Both the position numbers and the translations under genes were made by a program. A stretch of 64,000 nt of DNA from Streptomyces sp. PR69 (GTDB lineage Bacteria; Actinomycetota; Actinomycetes; Streptomycetales; Streptomycetaceae), in assembly GCF_026420845.1 (NCBI RefSeq), contig NZ_JAOWCB010000020.1:45903-109902 (forward strand), written 5' to 3'. Below the pieces are notes generated by a model, which had not been told where the DNA came from, ran no database searches, and worked only from the letters and a program-made list of their open reading frames with translations. Positions 33,181-44,400 of this stretch are shown here, one piece after another (position 1 is the first letter of the stretch; each line of letters starts with the position of its first letter).

Positions 33181-35388
33181 TTACGAGGTCTGATCGAGTA
33201 GCCCTCGTTCAATCGCCTTCTTACGAACTGCTGCGAGCGGAATGTGGTTGCCGTCGGGCTGAGCGATGTGCCAGAAATCCCATCCTGGGCTGGACCCGCT
33301 GCCGGTAGCAGCGGCGCCGGCGGCTGATAGGGATTTGAACTCCTCACCGCTCGGCTCGAGACGAATCCGGCCGTTACTGGCCACCGTGGCGTCGAATACA
33401 CGCCGCGAACGTTTTAGTTCGCCACGCAACTTCGTACCCTCACTAAGGAGGCCGACGCGAATCAAGTCGATGATTTGTACGCCGTAGCGAGGCTTCTTTC
33501 GGGGTGATGAGCTTCGCCGCTGCGTGGCAGGCAATGTCTCCTCGACGAAGCCGAGTCGGTCAATGCGCCACACTCGTTCGCAGAGTTGCCGGTACAGGGC
33601 GCCGCGCTGGTCGATTGCCTTCCTGTCAAAACTGTCCGGATATGGAATGAAGGACTGTTCGAGGTTCCATTTCTTCCGGAACTTTTCGAATGTTGGATTG
33701 CGCTTATAGGCGTTGGGGTGCAGCGACGCGGCGAGCAGGTTCTGCCGGAAGTAATGGGGCAGTTTTTCGCTGTAGATGTCCGCACCGAAACTGGCGTTAA
33801 TTGACTTTTCGAGTAGGAGTAGCGCTCCCAGTCGGTTTCTTTCCCGCTTGAAGTCCTCCTCATTCGCCACTCCCGTTTGAACGTGGAGAGTGTATTTATT
33901 CGCCCAGATGTGTTCGATCTCCCACGGAGGAAGAGCCTGTGTAATGGCCGCCGGTGACCCGAGGTACCGGTCAGCTTCGTCCGGTCGCCCGCTTTCTGCC
34001 TCAACGAAGGCCGTGATTCGTGCAAGCAGGTAGCGGAGATGCTTTCGGTTGTTGTGGAGGCTGAGCTTTTCGATGCCTGCGAACCCGTCTGGAAGGCCTG
34101 CAGCCTCGCGTCCCAGTAGAACACGCAGATCGTCGACATTCGATGCGCGGCGAACGGCTGGCAGGAGCCGCTGGACCTCCTCTCGGAAGTCCTGCACCTG
34201 CACGGCGTTGTCGTTGTTGGCGACACGGAGAACGAAGAACAGATCGAGATAGTTGGCGATGAGTTGTGCCTTATCGCGAACCGCTTGCTCGGAGTCCTCT
34301 AGTTGCAAGGCGGCCAGAATGAGAAGAAACTGTGACTCGATTCCGTTGGTCGCGTTGTAGTAGACGCTATGAAGGCCGGCGGTTCGAGTCTGAGCGGCCT
34401 CAAGAAGGTTGCAATACTGCTCTGCGGAACGGGCGACGGTTTTCAGGACAAAGTCGCTGTAGTCCTGGCCCCGGCGCATTATGCCTACACGTTGCGGGTT
34501 GTTTCGTACCCATTCATGGAAAGCGCGCTCGATCTTTTCGTCATCGCTTCCATCCGGTGCTGCATAACGGGCGAGGAAGAGGGTCTCAAAGAACTTGCTG
34601 GGGTAGTGCCGCCCGAAGGTGCTGAGGTCCGTGACCATCTTCCGCCAGGCATCGTTTATGCGATCTTGCTCGCGGTCCACTTGAGAGAGGACGAAGCTCT
34701 TCAGGAGGTCGAGGGAGGTAAGACCGGCGCCACGGTCGTTCATGGTCTCGAAGATCTCCCAGCCCAGATCCCGGTCATCCACGGAGATCTCGACGAGGAA
34801 GACGCGATCCGCCAGCCAGTCCGCGAATATGGGAAGGCACTCATCCCGCAGCGTCGTGGGCAGGGCCTCGGCGATGTCCTGGGCTCGCTGCCACAGGTTC
34901 TGCACTGAGACGGTGGAACCGGTGGGATCGAAATCGGTTCCAGTGCGAAGAGCCTCCAAGCATGCTCGACGTTCTTCCACATCGATTGCGTAGTGGTACT
35001 GCCCAGCTGCGTACCTTCGGACCATGCTGCCCACCATGCCGGCGGCGCCTTCGTTGCCTTGCTCCTTGAGCAGCCGCTCGATGTGGATGAGTAGGAGGTG
35101 AAGCGTGGTGAAGCGTTGCTGCCCATCGATTAGGTTCTTCTTCACTCCGACGGTGTGGCAGACAAACGGGCCGAGGAAGTAGGGGCGGTATCTGGCGTAG
35201 CGCTGCCCGTCGTGGTCGACCCTCCAGTCGCGCAGAAAGGCGTTGGCCAAGTCGGTCACGAGCTCCACGACGTGGCGCCGCTCCCAGGTGTACTCCCGCT
35301 GGTAGGACTCCAGCACGTACTGCTTGGTGAACAGCTCGCGGACCGCGTGGTCCTTGCCGTGCAGCCCTTGCTGCGTGCCCTCGCTCAT
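33181..35388 (-). CDS. DUF262-HNH (DUF1524)-RAMA restriction-type protein
   Basis: GmrSD/SspE-like nuclease protein of 735 residues. Seen: N-terminal DUF262 with SYQREYTW (about residues 28-36) and LIDGQQRFTTLHLLL, the ParB-like NTPase motifs; a middle DUF1524 HNH-type segment IEHIWANKYTL and NRLGALLLLEKSINASFG; and a C-terminal region (after about residue 645) with VQIIDLIRVGLLSEGTKLRG and PGWDFWHIAQPDG that matches the RAMA domain pattern, thought to recognise modified DNA. Type IV restriction of modified phage DNA, or use of a host mark, is inferred. ATG 35388 is preferred; the frame is open 165 bp further upstream. A/T-richer than neighbours, suggesting transfer. Confidence 0.85.
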   Translation of the reverse strand: MSEGTQQGLHGKDHAVRELFTKQYVLESYQREYTWERRHVVELVTDLANAFLRDWRVDHDGQRYARYRPYFLGPFVCHTVGVKKNLIDGQQRFTTLHLLLIHIERLLKEQGNEGAAGMVGSMVRRYAAGQYHYAIDVEERRACLEALRTGTDFDPTGSTVSVQNLWQRAQDIAEALPTTLRDECLPIFADWLADRVFLVEISVDDRDLGWEIFETMNDRGAGLTSLDLLKSFVLSQVDREQDRINDAWRKMVTDLSTFGRHYPSKFFETLFLARYAAPDGSDDEKIERAFHEWVRNNPQRVGIMRRGQDYSDFVLKTVARSAEQYCNLLEAAQTRTAGLHSVYYNATNGIESQFLLILAALQLEDSEQAVRDKAQLIANYLDLFFVLRVANNDNAVQVQDFREEVQRLLPAVRRASNVDDLRVLLGREAAGLPDGFAGIEKLSLHNNRKHLRYLLARITAFVEAESGRPDEADRYLGSPAAITQALPPWEIEHIWANKYTLHVQTGVANEEDFKRERNRLGALLLLEKSINASFGADIYSEKLPHYFRQNLLAASLHPNAYKRNPTFEKFRKKWNLEQSFIPYPDSFDRKAIDQRGALYRQLCERVWRIDRLGFVEETLPATQRRSSSPRKKPRYGVQIIDLIRVGLLSEGTKLRGELKRSRRVFDATVASNGRIRLEPSGEEFKSLSAAGAAATGSGSSPGWDFWHIAQPDGNHIPLAAVRKKAIERGLLDQTS

Positions 35389-36847
35389 CCCCACACCCAA
35401 TCTGCCGGCTCCGACGCGGCCATCCTGTGCGCACCCCTCGGTTGTACCTGATGGCTCTGACACCGGGGTGTGTATCGGCCAGAAAGGGCATGCCCGACGC
35501 GGCGTCCAGCGCGGCCACGGCCTGTCTGCCCCCTCCAGGCGTGTGTGCGCCACGCCTCAACGTCCGTCGTCTGGTGGCCTGCTTCGTCTCCAGCGGGTCC
35601 GCATGGCCGTAACCGTCGGCACATACTCGGTCGCGTAGGGGAAGTTTCGGCGGCTATCCGGGGCCGCGGTGAGGCGTTGCGACACGTCGAACCTAGCCGC
35701 GCCATGGCTGGGCCCTGCAAGAGGGTGCCGCCGCTGTTCCCAGGCAGCACCGCAGCGCTCCCTTGCTGGTTGCCGCATGCCCGTGGGGATGAGGGCGAGA
35801 CGACGACGTTCTTGGTGGATCGGAAGCTCGGATACATCCCTTGTGGCACCGGAGGGCCACTTGCTTCCGTAGGCTAGGGCGGTCCGCCTGTCGGCTCATC
35901 GCCGTGCCGGACATCACAATGACTGGTGGCAGGAGCCGCGACCAAGGGCAGGTCGGGCCACACCACCCGTGACGTGCGGAGATTCGCTCGTCGTGACTAC
36001 GTCGAGGCATCTGCCGAAGACGCGGGTCGGCTGACACGCTGATCACGCTGGTGCTTCTCGTGCTGTACAGCCTCGAACCCTCGGCGAGGGAGCACTGGAT
36101 GGGAACGGGGTGACCGGCTGACGCCCGGCGGAGAGCTCGTCATCCAGGAGGTCGTTCAGCTACAGCGATAGCCGTGCGTAGGTTCGACTTCGGGGCAGGG
36201 GCACCGGAACCACGGGGTGCTGATCTGCGGATTTGCGCCACAGTGCGGGTGCGGGGCGATCCCGTGAGTGTCGTGGGCGCCCAGAGCATCATCCTTGTGG
36301 GTGGTGATCAAGCCGCCCCGCACAGCGTCACCCGTCTGCCATTTGACCCTTAACGGAGGTTTCATCCTGCTAAACGCCGAAATTTATCCCAGTGAGCCCT
36401 GCGTCTGACTTGCAGTTTCCAGGCGGTTCCCCCGCCTTTGGGTATGCCGGCTGGGATTCCGGGACGCGCGGGGTGGTCAGCGGCGTACGGAGTTCGATAC
36501 AACTGAAGGCCCCGCCGCTGGCTGCGGCGGGACCCAGATGGAGTGACTGTCAGTCCCCTCGGAGGGCAAACCGAATCTGGGGGCTGGCGGTCACGTCCAC
36601 TTCCGCAGCCACAGCACGAGGCGGCCGAGGTTGTACACGGCGGCGCTCACTGCGGCGATGACGGACGCGGACTTGCGGAGCTTCTGCCACCGCGGTTCGC
36701 GCGGCGGCTCGTCCTGGCGGTTCCCGCTATCCTCGGGCACGGGCATTCCCCTTCCAGGGTGTCGGTGTATTCGGACGGGCCCCTGTTCCGGAGGCATGCG
36801 AGGCCGCAGCTTCGGGCAGGCAGGGGCAGCTGGGGTGAGCCCCATGC
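35389..36847. other. Gene-poor stretch with decayed sequence, no convincing gene
   Basis: About 1.46 kb without a gene I can support. It holds the right copy of the flanking repeat (36099-36173), an 8-bp stem hairpin (cccgccgc 36511-36518, gcggcggg 36524-36531), and two minus-strand open frames that might be small proteins: 36156-36365 (Cys-rich end RCPCPEVEPTHGYRC) and 36591-36845 (possible membrane helix near its C-terminus). Neither has a good ribosome site or family match. It looks like an island boundary with remnants. Confidence 0.5.
36099..36173 (+). repeat. Imperfect repeat, right copy flanking the DUF262 gene
   Basis: Direct-orientation partner of 33036-33106, with gggaacgggg, tgacgcccg, gagagctcgt, catcc and agcgat in the same order and small indels. 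The pair encloses about 3 kb containing only the DUF262 gene. Confidence 0.75.
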
Positions 36848-37663
36848 GTGCTAGGATCCCCCCTGGGCTCTACGAACAGTACAGATGTCCTGATGCACCT
36901 TCAAGCAGAACACCCCCTGAGGGTAGTTGGATACACGGGATCTGTTCAGGCGATGGTGCTGGCCGGCAAGGGAGAGGACGGATGCGCAGTGCCCCGTATA
37001 CAACGGCTCGGTGAGCTGAGCGATGTCACCCCCAGCCCCTCCAGTGATCAGTTCGAGGGGTTGGGTGAGGCTCTTCACGGGACACCCGTGATCTCTCCGG
37101 GAGACCTGGCGGACGGGAAGGTTGCGGAACGCTCGCGGATGCGCTGCCTTGGCGTGGTGCCCGAGGGGCTGAAGCGCTTCCTGGTGGAGCCCGGAGATCT
37201 GATCATGGTTCGACAGGGTGCGGTGGGGCGCATGGCACTCGTGGAAGAGCGCTCGCGCGGCTGGCTCTACCACTTTGCGTGCGTCCGGATCAGGCCGCGC
37301 CGCGAGCTGGTGGACCCCGGCTTCCTGATCGCGTACCTGTCGCATCCGAAAGTACTGGACCAGCTTCTCGCGCAGGCCAACGTCGGTACCGTAGCGACGG
37401 TGACGACGCGCATGGTCGCTGAGCTGCCTGTGGCGGTGCCCGCGATCGCTGAGCAGCGGCTGCTCGCCGGGGCACTGGGGGAAGTGGACACCCAGATGGA
37501 CATCTGTCGGCGGTCGCTGGCGCGGCTGGAAGCACTGCGCCCGGCGTTGATCACCCACATGCTCGGCGGTGAGGTCCCCGGCGAGCGCCTGCCGGTACCG
37601 ACTACCGCACTCGAGCCGGCCCGGCGTTCGGGGCGCGGGCCGCGCACGAGGAGATTGTCGTAG
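36848..37663 (+). CDS. Single-TRD Type I restriction S-like subunit
   Basis: HsdS-like specificity protein with one target-recognition unit rather than two. Seen: LGELSDVTPSPSSDQFEG, LVEPGDLIMVRQGAVGRMAL, LIAYLSHPKVLDQLL and TVTTRMVAELPVAVPAIAEQ, then a conserved-region helix MDICRRSLARLEALRPAL with the usual C-terminal LGGEVPG. A full-length HsdS follows downstream, so this is a half subunit or an alternative specificity module. GTG 36848 is the most upstream start; GTG 36989, with GGGAGAGGA before it, may be the real one. It is 82 bp before hsdM. Confidence 0.8.
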   Translation: MLGSPLGSTNSTDVLMHLQAEHPLRVVGYTGSVQAMVLAGKGEDGCAVPRIQRLGELSDVTPSPSSDQFEGLGEALHGTPVISPGDLADGKVAERSRMRCLGVVPEGLKRFLVEPGDLIMVRQGAVGRMALVEERSRGWLYHFACVRIRPRRELVDPGFLIAYLSHPKVLDQLLAQANVGTVATVTTRMVAELPVAVPAIAEQRLLAGALGEVDTQMDICRRSLARLEALRPALITHMLGGEVPGERLPVPTTALEPARRSGRGPRTRRLS

Positions 37664-37745
37664 GTCGCCCCTATTCTTGGGGCGGCTCGGCCAGGAACCG
37701 ATCGCGTACGGCGCGAAGTGGATACGGATCAAGGAGAAAACACTC

Positions 37746-40202
37746 GTGGCGCAACTCACGTTGCCGCAGTTGGAGAGGCATCTGTTTGCCGCTGCGGACA
37801 TCCTGCGCGGCAAAATGGACGCCGCGCAGTACCAGGACTACATCTTCGGAATGTTGTTCCTGAAGCGGGCCTCCGACCAGTTCGAGGTAGCCCGGAATGC
37901 CGCGATCAAGCGATTCGTCCAGCTGGGCATGGACCGAGCCGAGGCCGAGCTGAAGGCCGAGTCCCCCTCGGCGTACCGTTCGCACCAGTTCTTCGTTCCC
38001 GACGTCTCACGCTGGGAGACGATCAAGAAGGCCTCCCGCAAGGACCCGGCCGAAGCATTGAACGTCGCCCTGGCCAACCTGGAAGCCGACAACCGGTCGC
38101 TCGACGGGGTGCTGGAGTACATCGACTTCAAGCGCGGCGCGGCCAACACCAAGCTGAGCAGGCCGGTCCTTCAGGCGTTGATCGACCACTTCGACCAGTA
38201 CCGACTGAGCAACGACGACTTCGAGTTCCCCGATCTGCTCGGATACGCGTACGAGTACCTCATCGGCGAGTTTGCCGACGAAGGTGGCAAGAAGGGTGGG
38301 CAGTTCTACACCCCGCGCTCGGTCATCCGCATGATGACTCAGCTTGTCCAGCCGCAGGAGGGCATGTCGGTCTACGACCCGTGCTGCGGCTCCGGTGGCA
38401 TGCTCATTCTCAGCAAGGAATACGTGCAGGAGCACGGTGGCGACGCCGCCCACGTGTCCGTCTACGGTCAGGAGGACAACGGCAGCGCCTGGGCCATGGC
38501 CCGGATGAACCTGCTGCTGCACGAGGTCGCCGACGGTGACATCCGGCACGGGGACACCCTCGCCGACCCCAAGCACACCAGCACGAGCGGCGAGCTGATG
38601 CGCTTCGACCGTATCCTGACAAACCCGCCCTTCGCACAGAACTATCGCCGAAAGGAGATGCGGCACCCTGAGCGGATGCGCTACGGCTGGTGCCCGGAGT
38701 CGGGCAAGAAGGCCGACCTCATGTTCATCCAGCATGTACTCGCCGTCCTCAAGCCGGACGGCATCGCGGCCTCCGTCATGCCTCACGGTGTTCTCTTCCG
38801 AGGCGGTGAAGAACAGAAGATTCGCCAGCAGATGATCGAAGAAGGGCGTCTGGAGGCCGTCATCGGCGTTGGGCCCAATGTCTTCTACGGCACGGGCATT
38901 CCCGCCTGCATCCTCATCCTGCGCGGCCGCGACGGTGCTCCCGAGGGTCGCCGGGACGGTGTCCTGTTCATCAATGCCGACCGCGAGATCACCGCCGGCC
39001 GCGCCCAGAACCTCCTCGAAGCCCAGCACGCCGAGAAGATCGTCTCCGCCTACCGCGAATGGGAGAACGTCGAGGGTTTCGCCCGCGTCGTCCCGTTCGA
39101 AGAGCTGGAGAAGAACGACTACAACCTCAACATCCGCCGCTACGTCGACAACTCTCCGCCCCCCGAGCCGCAGGACGTGCGGGCACACCTGTACGGCGGC
39201 GTCCCCAAGTCGGAAGTCCGCGGCCGAGCCGGCCAGTTCCGAGCCTTCGGCATCGACCCGGGCGCCCAGCTCTTCCGCGAACGAGACGAGGACTACTACG
39301 CCTTCCCCGAGGAGGGATTCGAGGCCGTCGCAGCCCGGATCCCCGAACTCGCAGGCAAGCGTGAAGCCGAGCTCGGCGATGCCTTCGAACAGTGGTGGCT
39401 GGAACACCGGCGCCGTCTGGACGAACTGCCGAAGCACCAGCAGCTCGCCGACACCCGAGCTGAGCTGCTCACCACCTTCACCGAGGCTCTGGAGCCGCTG
39501 AAGGTCCTCGACTGGTACCAGCTCGCCGGCACGGTCGCGGCCTGGTGGTTCGACTCCCGCAACGACCTGCGCAGCCTTGCCCTCACCGGCTTTTCCGGCG
39601 TGATCGACCGCTGGGTTATCGGTATCGAATCGGCCTTCGCCGACGCACCGGAGAACGCCGACGCCAAGGCGAAGGCTCGCATCCGCGCCGCCCAGCGTAA
39701 AGCCCGCGACCACCGGCTCGTCCCCGAACTGATCCCCGCGTACGTGGAACGCCTGGAGACGGCGGAGGCGCTGGTCGCCGAACTCGACGCGAAGATCAAG
39801 GCTGGTTCGCCGCCGAAGAAGGCGAAGGGTGCCGAAGTAGACGACGAGGAAGAGCCTGACCACACGGGAATTCTGTCACCCAAGGAACTCACCCGGCTGA
39901 AGAAGCAGCTGACACAAGCGAAGAAGGACCTGGCGGTCGTCAAAGCCGACTTCCTCACCGAACTGCGCGACGCTGCCGAACACCTCACCGCCGATCAAGC
40001 CCAGCACATCGTCCTCGGCTTCCTCAAAGCCGATCTCCGTGCCCGCATGGACCGGTTCCTCGCTACCGACCGCCGCGCCATGATCGACGCGTACCGGAAC
40101 TGGGGCGAGAAGTACGCGGTCACCCTGGAAGACCTGGAGCGGGAACGGGAAGCCTCCGCAAAGCGGCTTCGGGCGTACCTGAAGGATCTGGGTTATGCGT
40201 AA
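37746..40202 (+). CDS. hsdM: Type I restriction-modification N6-adenine methyltransferase
   Basis: HsdM of 818 residues, which methylates adenine in the recognition sequence when bound to HsdS. Seen: an N-terminal HsdM helical domain (LERHLFAAADILRGKMD, IFGMLFLKRASDQFE), the SAM motif VYDPCCGSGGMLIL near residues 208-221 and the catalytic LTNPPFAQNYRRKEM. The C-terminal 300 residues add helical coiled-coil sequence (KKQLTQAKKDLAVVKADF). The start is GTG 37746 because AAGGAGA lies eight bases before it; the frame is open 177 bp further upstream. It overlaps hsdS by 8 bp. Confidence 0.96.
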   Translation: MAQLTLPQLERHLFAAADILRGKMDAAQYQDYIFGMLFLKRASDQFEVARNAAIKRFVQLGMDRAEAELKAESPSAYRSHQFFVPDVSRWETIKKASRKDPAEALNVALANLEADNRSLDGVLEYIDFKRGAANTKLSRPVLQALIDHFDQYRLSNDDFEFPDLLGYAYEYLIGEFADEGGKKGGQFYTPRSVIRMMTQLVQPQEGMSVYDPCCGSGGMLILSKEYVQEHGGDAAHVSVYGQEDNGSAWAMARMNLLLHEVADGDIRHGDTLADPKHTSTSGELMRFDRILTNPPFAQNYRRKEMRHPERMRYGWCPESGKKADLMFIQHVLAVLKPDGIAASVMPHGVLFRGGEEQKIRQQMIEEGRLEAVIGVGPNVFYGTGIPACILILRGRDGAPEGRRDGVLFINADREITAGRAQNLLEAQHAEKIVSAYREWENVEGFARVVPFEELEKNDYNLNIRRYVDNSPPPEPQDVRAHLYGGVPKSEVRGRAGQFRAFGIDPGAQLFRERDEDYYAFPEEGFEAVAARIPELAGKREAELGDAFEQWWLEHRRRLDELPKHQQLADTRAELLTTFTEALEPLKVLDWYQLAGTVAAWWFDSRNDLRSLALTGFSGVIDRWVIGIESAFADAPENADAKAKARIRAAQRKARDHRLVPELIPAYVERLETAEALVAELDAKIKAGSPPKKAKGAEVDDEEEPDHTGILSPKELTRLKKQLTQAKKDLAVVKADFLTELRDAAEHLTADQAQHIVLGFLKADLRARMDRFLATDRRAMIDAYRNWGEKYAVTLEDLEREREASAKRLRAYLKDLGYA

Positions 40203-41427
40203 CGGATGGCGGCGGGTAACTCTCGGACAGATCACTCGGGAAATGGGCGACAGGGTCGGAGAGCTTGCGGATCGTGCCGTCGTGCTGTCTTCGACAAAAC
40301 ACCATGGACTTGTCCGCTCAGACGAGTACTTTAAGAATCGCCAGATTTACAGTGATGATATCTCTCACTATAAACTGGTCCGACGCGGATGGTTCGCCTA
40401 TGCGACCAATCACCTTAATGAAGGGTCGATTGGCCTTCAAAGGGGATTCGATTACGGTTGCGTGAGTCCAATCTACACGGTCTTTTCTTGCGGGCCGCAG
40501 GTCGACCCATCCTTCCTATTTCGAGTTCTGAAGAGCGAGAGACTCGTTTCAGAGTATCGACTTCATGATCAAGCTTCGGTCGATCGCCGCGGAGCTGTTC
40601 GCTATCGCGACTTCTCGCGAATCGAAGTTGACCTCCCATCTCTCGAGGAGCAGCGACGCATCGTCAAGATCCTCGATGAAGTGGATTTCCAGCTTGATCG
40701 TGCGATGCGGCAGCGCGAAAAGTTGGCTGTCGCCGCGTCGGCCGATGTTGCCGCGATCCTGCATGCCGTCTCTTCTGTTTCGAGTGTTGAGTGGACCACT
40801 CTCGACCAAGTGGCTGCCATCTCGGCTGGTGTAACGCTTGGCAACGATGAGCAGGAAGCTGCTGCGGTGACTCTGCCATACCTGCGTGTCGCTAACGTTC
40901 AGGATGGCTATATCGACACCGCCGACATTAAGTACGTCACGATTCGATGTGCTGAAGTTGAGCGCTATCGACTCCGCGCCGGTGACGTGCTTCTAACTGA
41001 GGGTGGCGACCTCGACAAATTGGGGCGGGGGGGAGTATGGGAGGGGCGGATCGATCCCTGTCTGCATCAGAACCACATCTTCAAGGTTCGGTGTGACCGA
41101 GACAGGATTCTTCCGCGATTCCTTGCCGAGTATCTGGCATCGCCATCCGGTAAGAGCTACTTCCTCGGCGTCGCAAAGCAGACGACGAATCTGGCAAGTG
41201 TTAACTCGACTCAGGTGAAACGCGTTCCCATTCCACTCGTTCCGCTGGGCGGGCAGAGGAGCGTACTTGCCTCAATCGAAAAGTGGGAGCAGAGGATTGC
41301 CGTAGCTGATCAGGAGATCGTGAAGGTGGCGGCCTTGAAGCAAGGTTTGTTGAGTGAGCTTTTGAGTGATTCGACCGCCTGCTGCACTACCCCCTCGAAC
41401 GTGGCATCTCTGCCATCACCAGCGTGA
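40195..41427 (+). CDS. hsdS: Type I restriction specificity subunit (two TRDs)
   Basis: HsdS of 410 residues that dictates the target sequence. Seen: TRD1 starting NGWRRVTLGQITREMG and ending FSRIEVDLPSLEEQRRI, a spacer helix, TRD2 starting VEWTTLDQVAAISAG and ending KRVPIPLVPLGGQRSV, and terminal coiled-coil helices. It begins inside hsdM (8-bp overlap). The gene is clearly richer in A/T and in A/T-ended codons than hsdM, as TRDs are exchanged by recombination and horizontal transfer. The target cannot be read from the sequence. Confidence 0.95.
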   Translation: MRNGWRRVTLGQITREMGDRVGELADRAVVLSSTKHHGLVRSDEYFKNRQIYSDDISHYKLVRRGWFAYATNHLNEGSIGLQRGFDYGCVSPIYTVFSCGPQVDPSFLFRVLKSERLVSEYRLHDQASVDRRGAVRYRDFSRIEVDLPSLEEQRRIVKILDEVDFQLDRAMRQREKLAVAASADVAAILHAVSSVSSVEWTTLDQVAAISAGVTLGNDEQEAAAVTLPYLRVANVQDGYIDTADIKYVTIRCAEVERYRLRAGDVLLTEGGDLDKLGRGGVWEGRIDPCLHQNHIFKVRCDRDRILPRFLAEYLASPSGKSYFLGVAKQTTNLASVNSTQVKRVPIPLVPLGGQRSVLASIEKWEQRIAVADQEIVKVAALKQGLLSELLSDSTACCTTPSNVASLPSPA

Positions 41428-41438
41428 AGGAGTCACCA

Positions 41439-44400
41439 GTGGTTGAGTCTGATCCTGAGCACCGCTACGTAGAGGCTCCCCTGATTGCCCAGTTGGCCAA
41501 CTCAGACATGGGATGGCGGCATGTGCGCGGGACTACGGGTGTCGAGTTGCAGGCTCCCAGCATGCCATTGTATGTCCGTGACGGATACGAGGACGCGGTG
41601 CTGGAGAGGATTCTGCGGGCCAAGCTCGTGGAGTTGAACCGGCGGCCAGACGGCACCCCTTGGGTGGATGAGGCGCGGGCGGATCAGGCGATCTCCGCGC
41701 TGACACGGGGGGCGGTGGCGGCCGGCGGGGGACTGGTGGCCGCGAACGAGGCGGCTACCCGGGTGCTGCTGGAGGGAGCGGACGTTCCGGGACTCGAAGA
41801 CTGGGACGGCGGCCGAAACCAGACCGTGCGGTTCATCGACTGGCAGAACCCGGAGCGGAACGACTTCCTCGCGGTCTCGCAGTTCAGAATGGCGATTCCC
41901 GGTAGCCAGGGCGAGACAATGGTTGCGGACGTGGTGCTGTTCGTGAACGGCATCCCGCTCGCCGTGATCGAGTGCAAGAAGCCCGCTGCCGTTGGCGGTG
42001 ACGTCTTTCGTGCGGTGGATCAGTTGCGCCGGTACGCGAACCAGACGGAGGACACCATCCTTCCGCGTGGAAGTGACCGGCTCTTCCGTACGGTGCAGTT
42101 GACGGTGGCCACCACCGGCGACAAGGCCCTGTTGGGGACGTTCACTGCACGCCGCCAGGACTACGTGCTGTGGCGTGATCCGTATCCCCTGAAGGCCGAT
42201 GAGGTTGCCGCGAGGAGCTACCACCCATCGGACCGGCTGTTCGCCGCGCAGAAGATCCTCGCTGCTGGCGTACTGCACCCGCAGCGACTACTGGATATCG
42301 TGCGGAACTTCGTACTGTTCCGAGATGTCGAGGTCGCCGAGGAGCGCACGGCCCGGGTGAAGATCGGCCCCCGATATCAGCAGTACCGGGCGGTCTGCAA
42401 GGCCGTCGAGCGGCTGCATCGCGGCGAGACCAAGGCGGTCCACGGCAAAGATGACAAGCGCGGCGGGATCATCTGGCACACCCAGGGCTCGGGCAAGTCG
42501 CTGACGATGGTGTTCCTGGTACGAAAGCTGCGAGCGACCCCCGGGCTGGAGCACTTGAAGGTCGTGGTGGTCACCGACCGCAAGCAGCTTCAGGAACAGC
42601 TCTCGGACACAGCCGTCCTCACGGGGGAGAAGCCAGACACCGTTACCCGGGCCGATCAGGTGCCGGTTGTGCTCGCACGCAAGGGTGCCGGCCTGGTCTT
42701 CGTGATGATTCAGAAGCAGCAGGACGCCGAGAAGGCTAAAGCTCAGAGGGCCGCCTCGGTGGCATCGGTGCGTCCGAAGACGAAGGTGCCAGGCTGGGGA
42801 CTGGTCAACGATGACGAGGGCATTCTGATCCTCGTTGACGAGGCGCACCGCTCGCACGGCTCCGACCTGCACGAAAACCTCATGGAGTCGCTGCCGAACG
42901 CCGCGCGGATCGGCTTCACTGGCACGCCGATCATCATGAACCGGCGGAAGTTGACCGAGACCACGTTCGGCGACTTCATCGACAAGTACCGCATTGCGGA
43001 CGCCGAGCTGGACGGTGCGATCGTCCCAATCTATTACGAGGGCCACATCGCCAAGGGGGCGGTCCAGGACGGCGACGCGTTGGATGAGGCGATGGAGGAG
43101 GAGTTCGAGGAACTCACCGACGAGCAGTATGACGAGCTTCAGAAGCGCTATGCCACCTCCACCGCGGTGCTTGGAGCGGACCACATGATCCGCCGCAAGG
43201 CCCGCCACATGCTGCGCCACTACGTGCAGAGCGTCCTGCCCGAGGGTTTCAAGGCGCAGGTAGTGGCTCATTCGCGGGGCATCGCGGTCTGCTACCGCAA
43301 AGCTCTCCAGGATGCCCGCGACGAACTCGTGGACGAGGTGGAGGCACTCTCGGACAGCCGGCTCAAGCGGCTGCTCGATACGCGGCCGGAGGACCTCAAG
43401 CCCAAGCAGAAGACTCTGGTGTCCGCCTACCGAAACTTGCGGCTGCTGAAGGCCATCGATTTCGTGCCCGTCATCTCCGAGGGCGAGAACGACGACAGGT
43501 CCTGGCAAAGGTGGACGAAGGAGTCCGATCAGAAGAAGGCCATCAAGTCCTTCCGCAGCCCCTTCCCTGCTGCGGACCAGATAGACGAGACCAGCAGGCC
43601 GGTCGCGTTCCTCATTGTGCGGACCATGCTGCTGACCGGATTCGATGCCCCAATAGAGCAGGTCATGTACCTGGACCGGCGGATGAAGGAGGCAGAGCTC
43701 CTCCAAGCCGTCGCCCGCGTCAACCGCACTGCCGACCGCAAGACCGCCGGGATCGTCGTGGACTACGCGGGTGTCGCTAAGGCCCTTGTGGATGCGATGG
43801 CCGTCTACGCTGCCGATGAGCGCGAGGGCAAGCCCATCGACTTCGAGGTCGAGGAGAACCGGCTGGAGACCCAGTGCGCCGCCCTACGCCACCATTTCCA
43901 ATTGCCGAGGGAGCTCATCGACCCCGACGACGTGGACGCGGTGAACCGCCTGGTCGACACACTGGAGGAAGACAAGCACCGCTTTGAGTTCCGCCGCCTG
44001 CTGCGCGACTTCCTGGAAACCTATGCGGTGGTCACTCCGCGCGAGTCAGCCCGTCCCTACGCGGCAGCCGTGCGGCTGTTCACCTTCGTCGCGGGCCTTG
44101 CCAAGCAGCGCTTCAGTGAGGAGGACGGCTTCAACCCGGCTGCCTACGGCAAGAAAGTTGAGCAGCTCATCAACCAGCACGTCCGCGCATTGGGTGTCGA
44201 CAAGATGATCGAACCTAGTCGGCTGACCTCAGAGGAGTTCAAGACCAGGGTTGAGCAGCTCCCGGGGAGCCGTGCCAAGGCGTCCATGATGAAACATGCC
44301 CTGCGCAACCACATCGACCTGCACTTCGGGAAGAACCCCGTCGCCTACGAGAAGCTCCGTCAGCGTGTGGAGGAGATCCTCAAGAAGCACGCCGACGACT

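Noticed and set aside
36591..36845. Small minus-strand membrane protein gene
   Set aside because: One hydrophobic helix but no ribosome site, no family and atypical N-terminus; kept only as a note in the gene-poor stretch.
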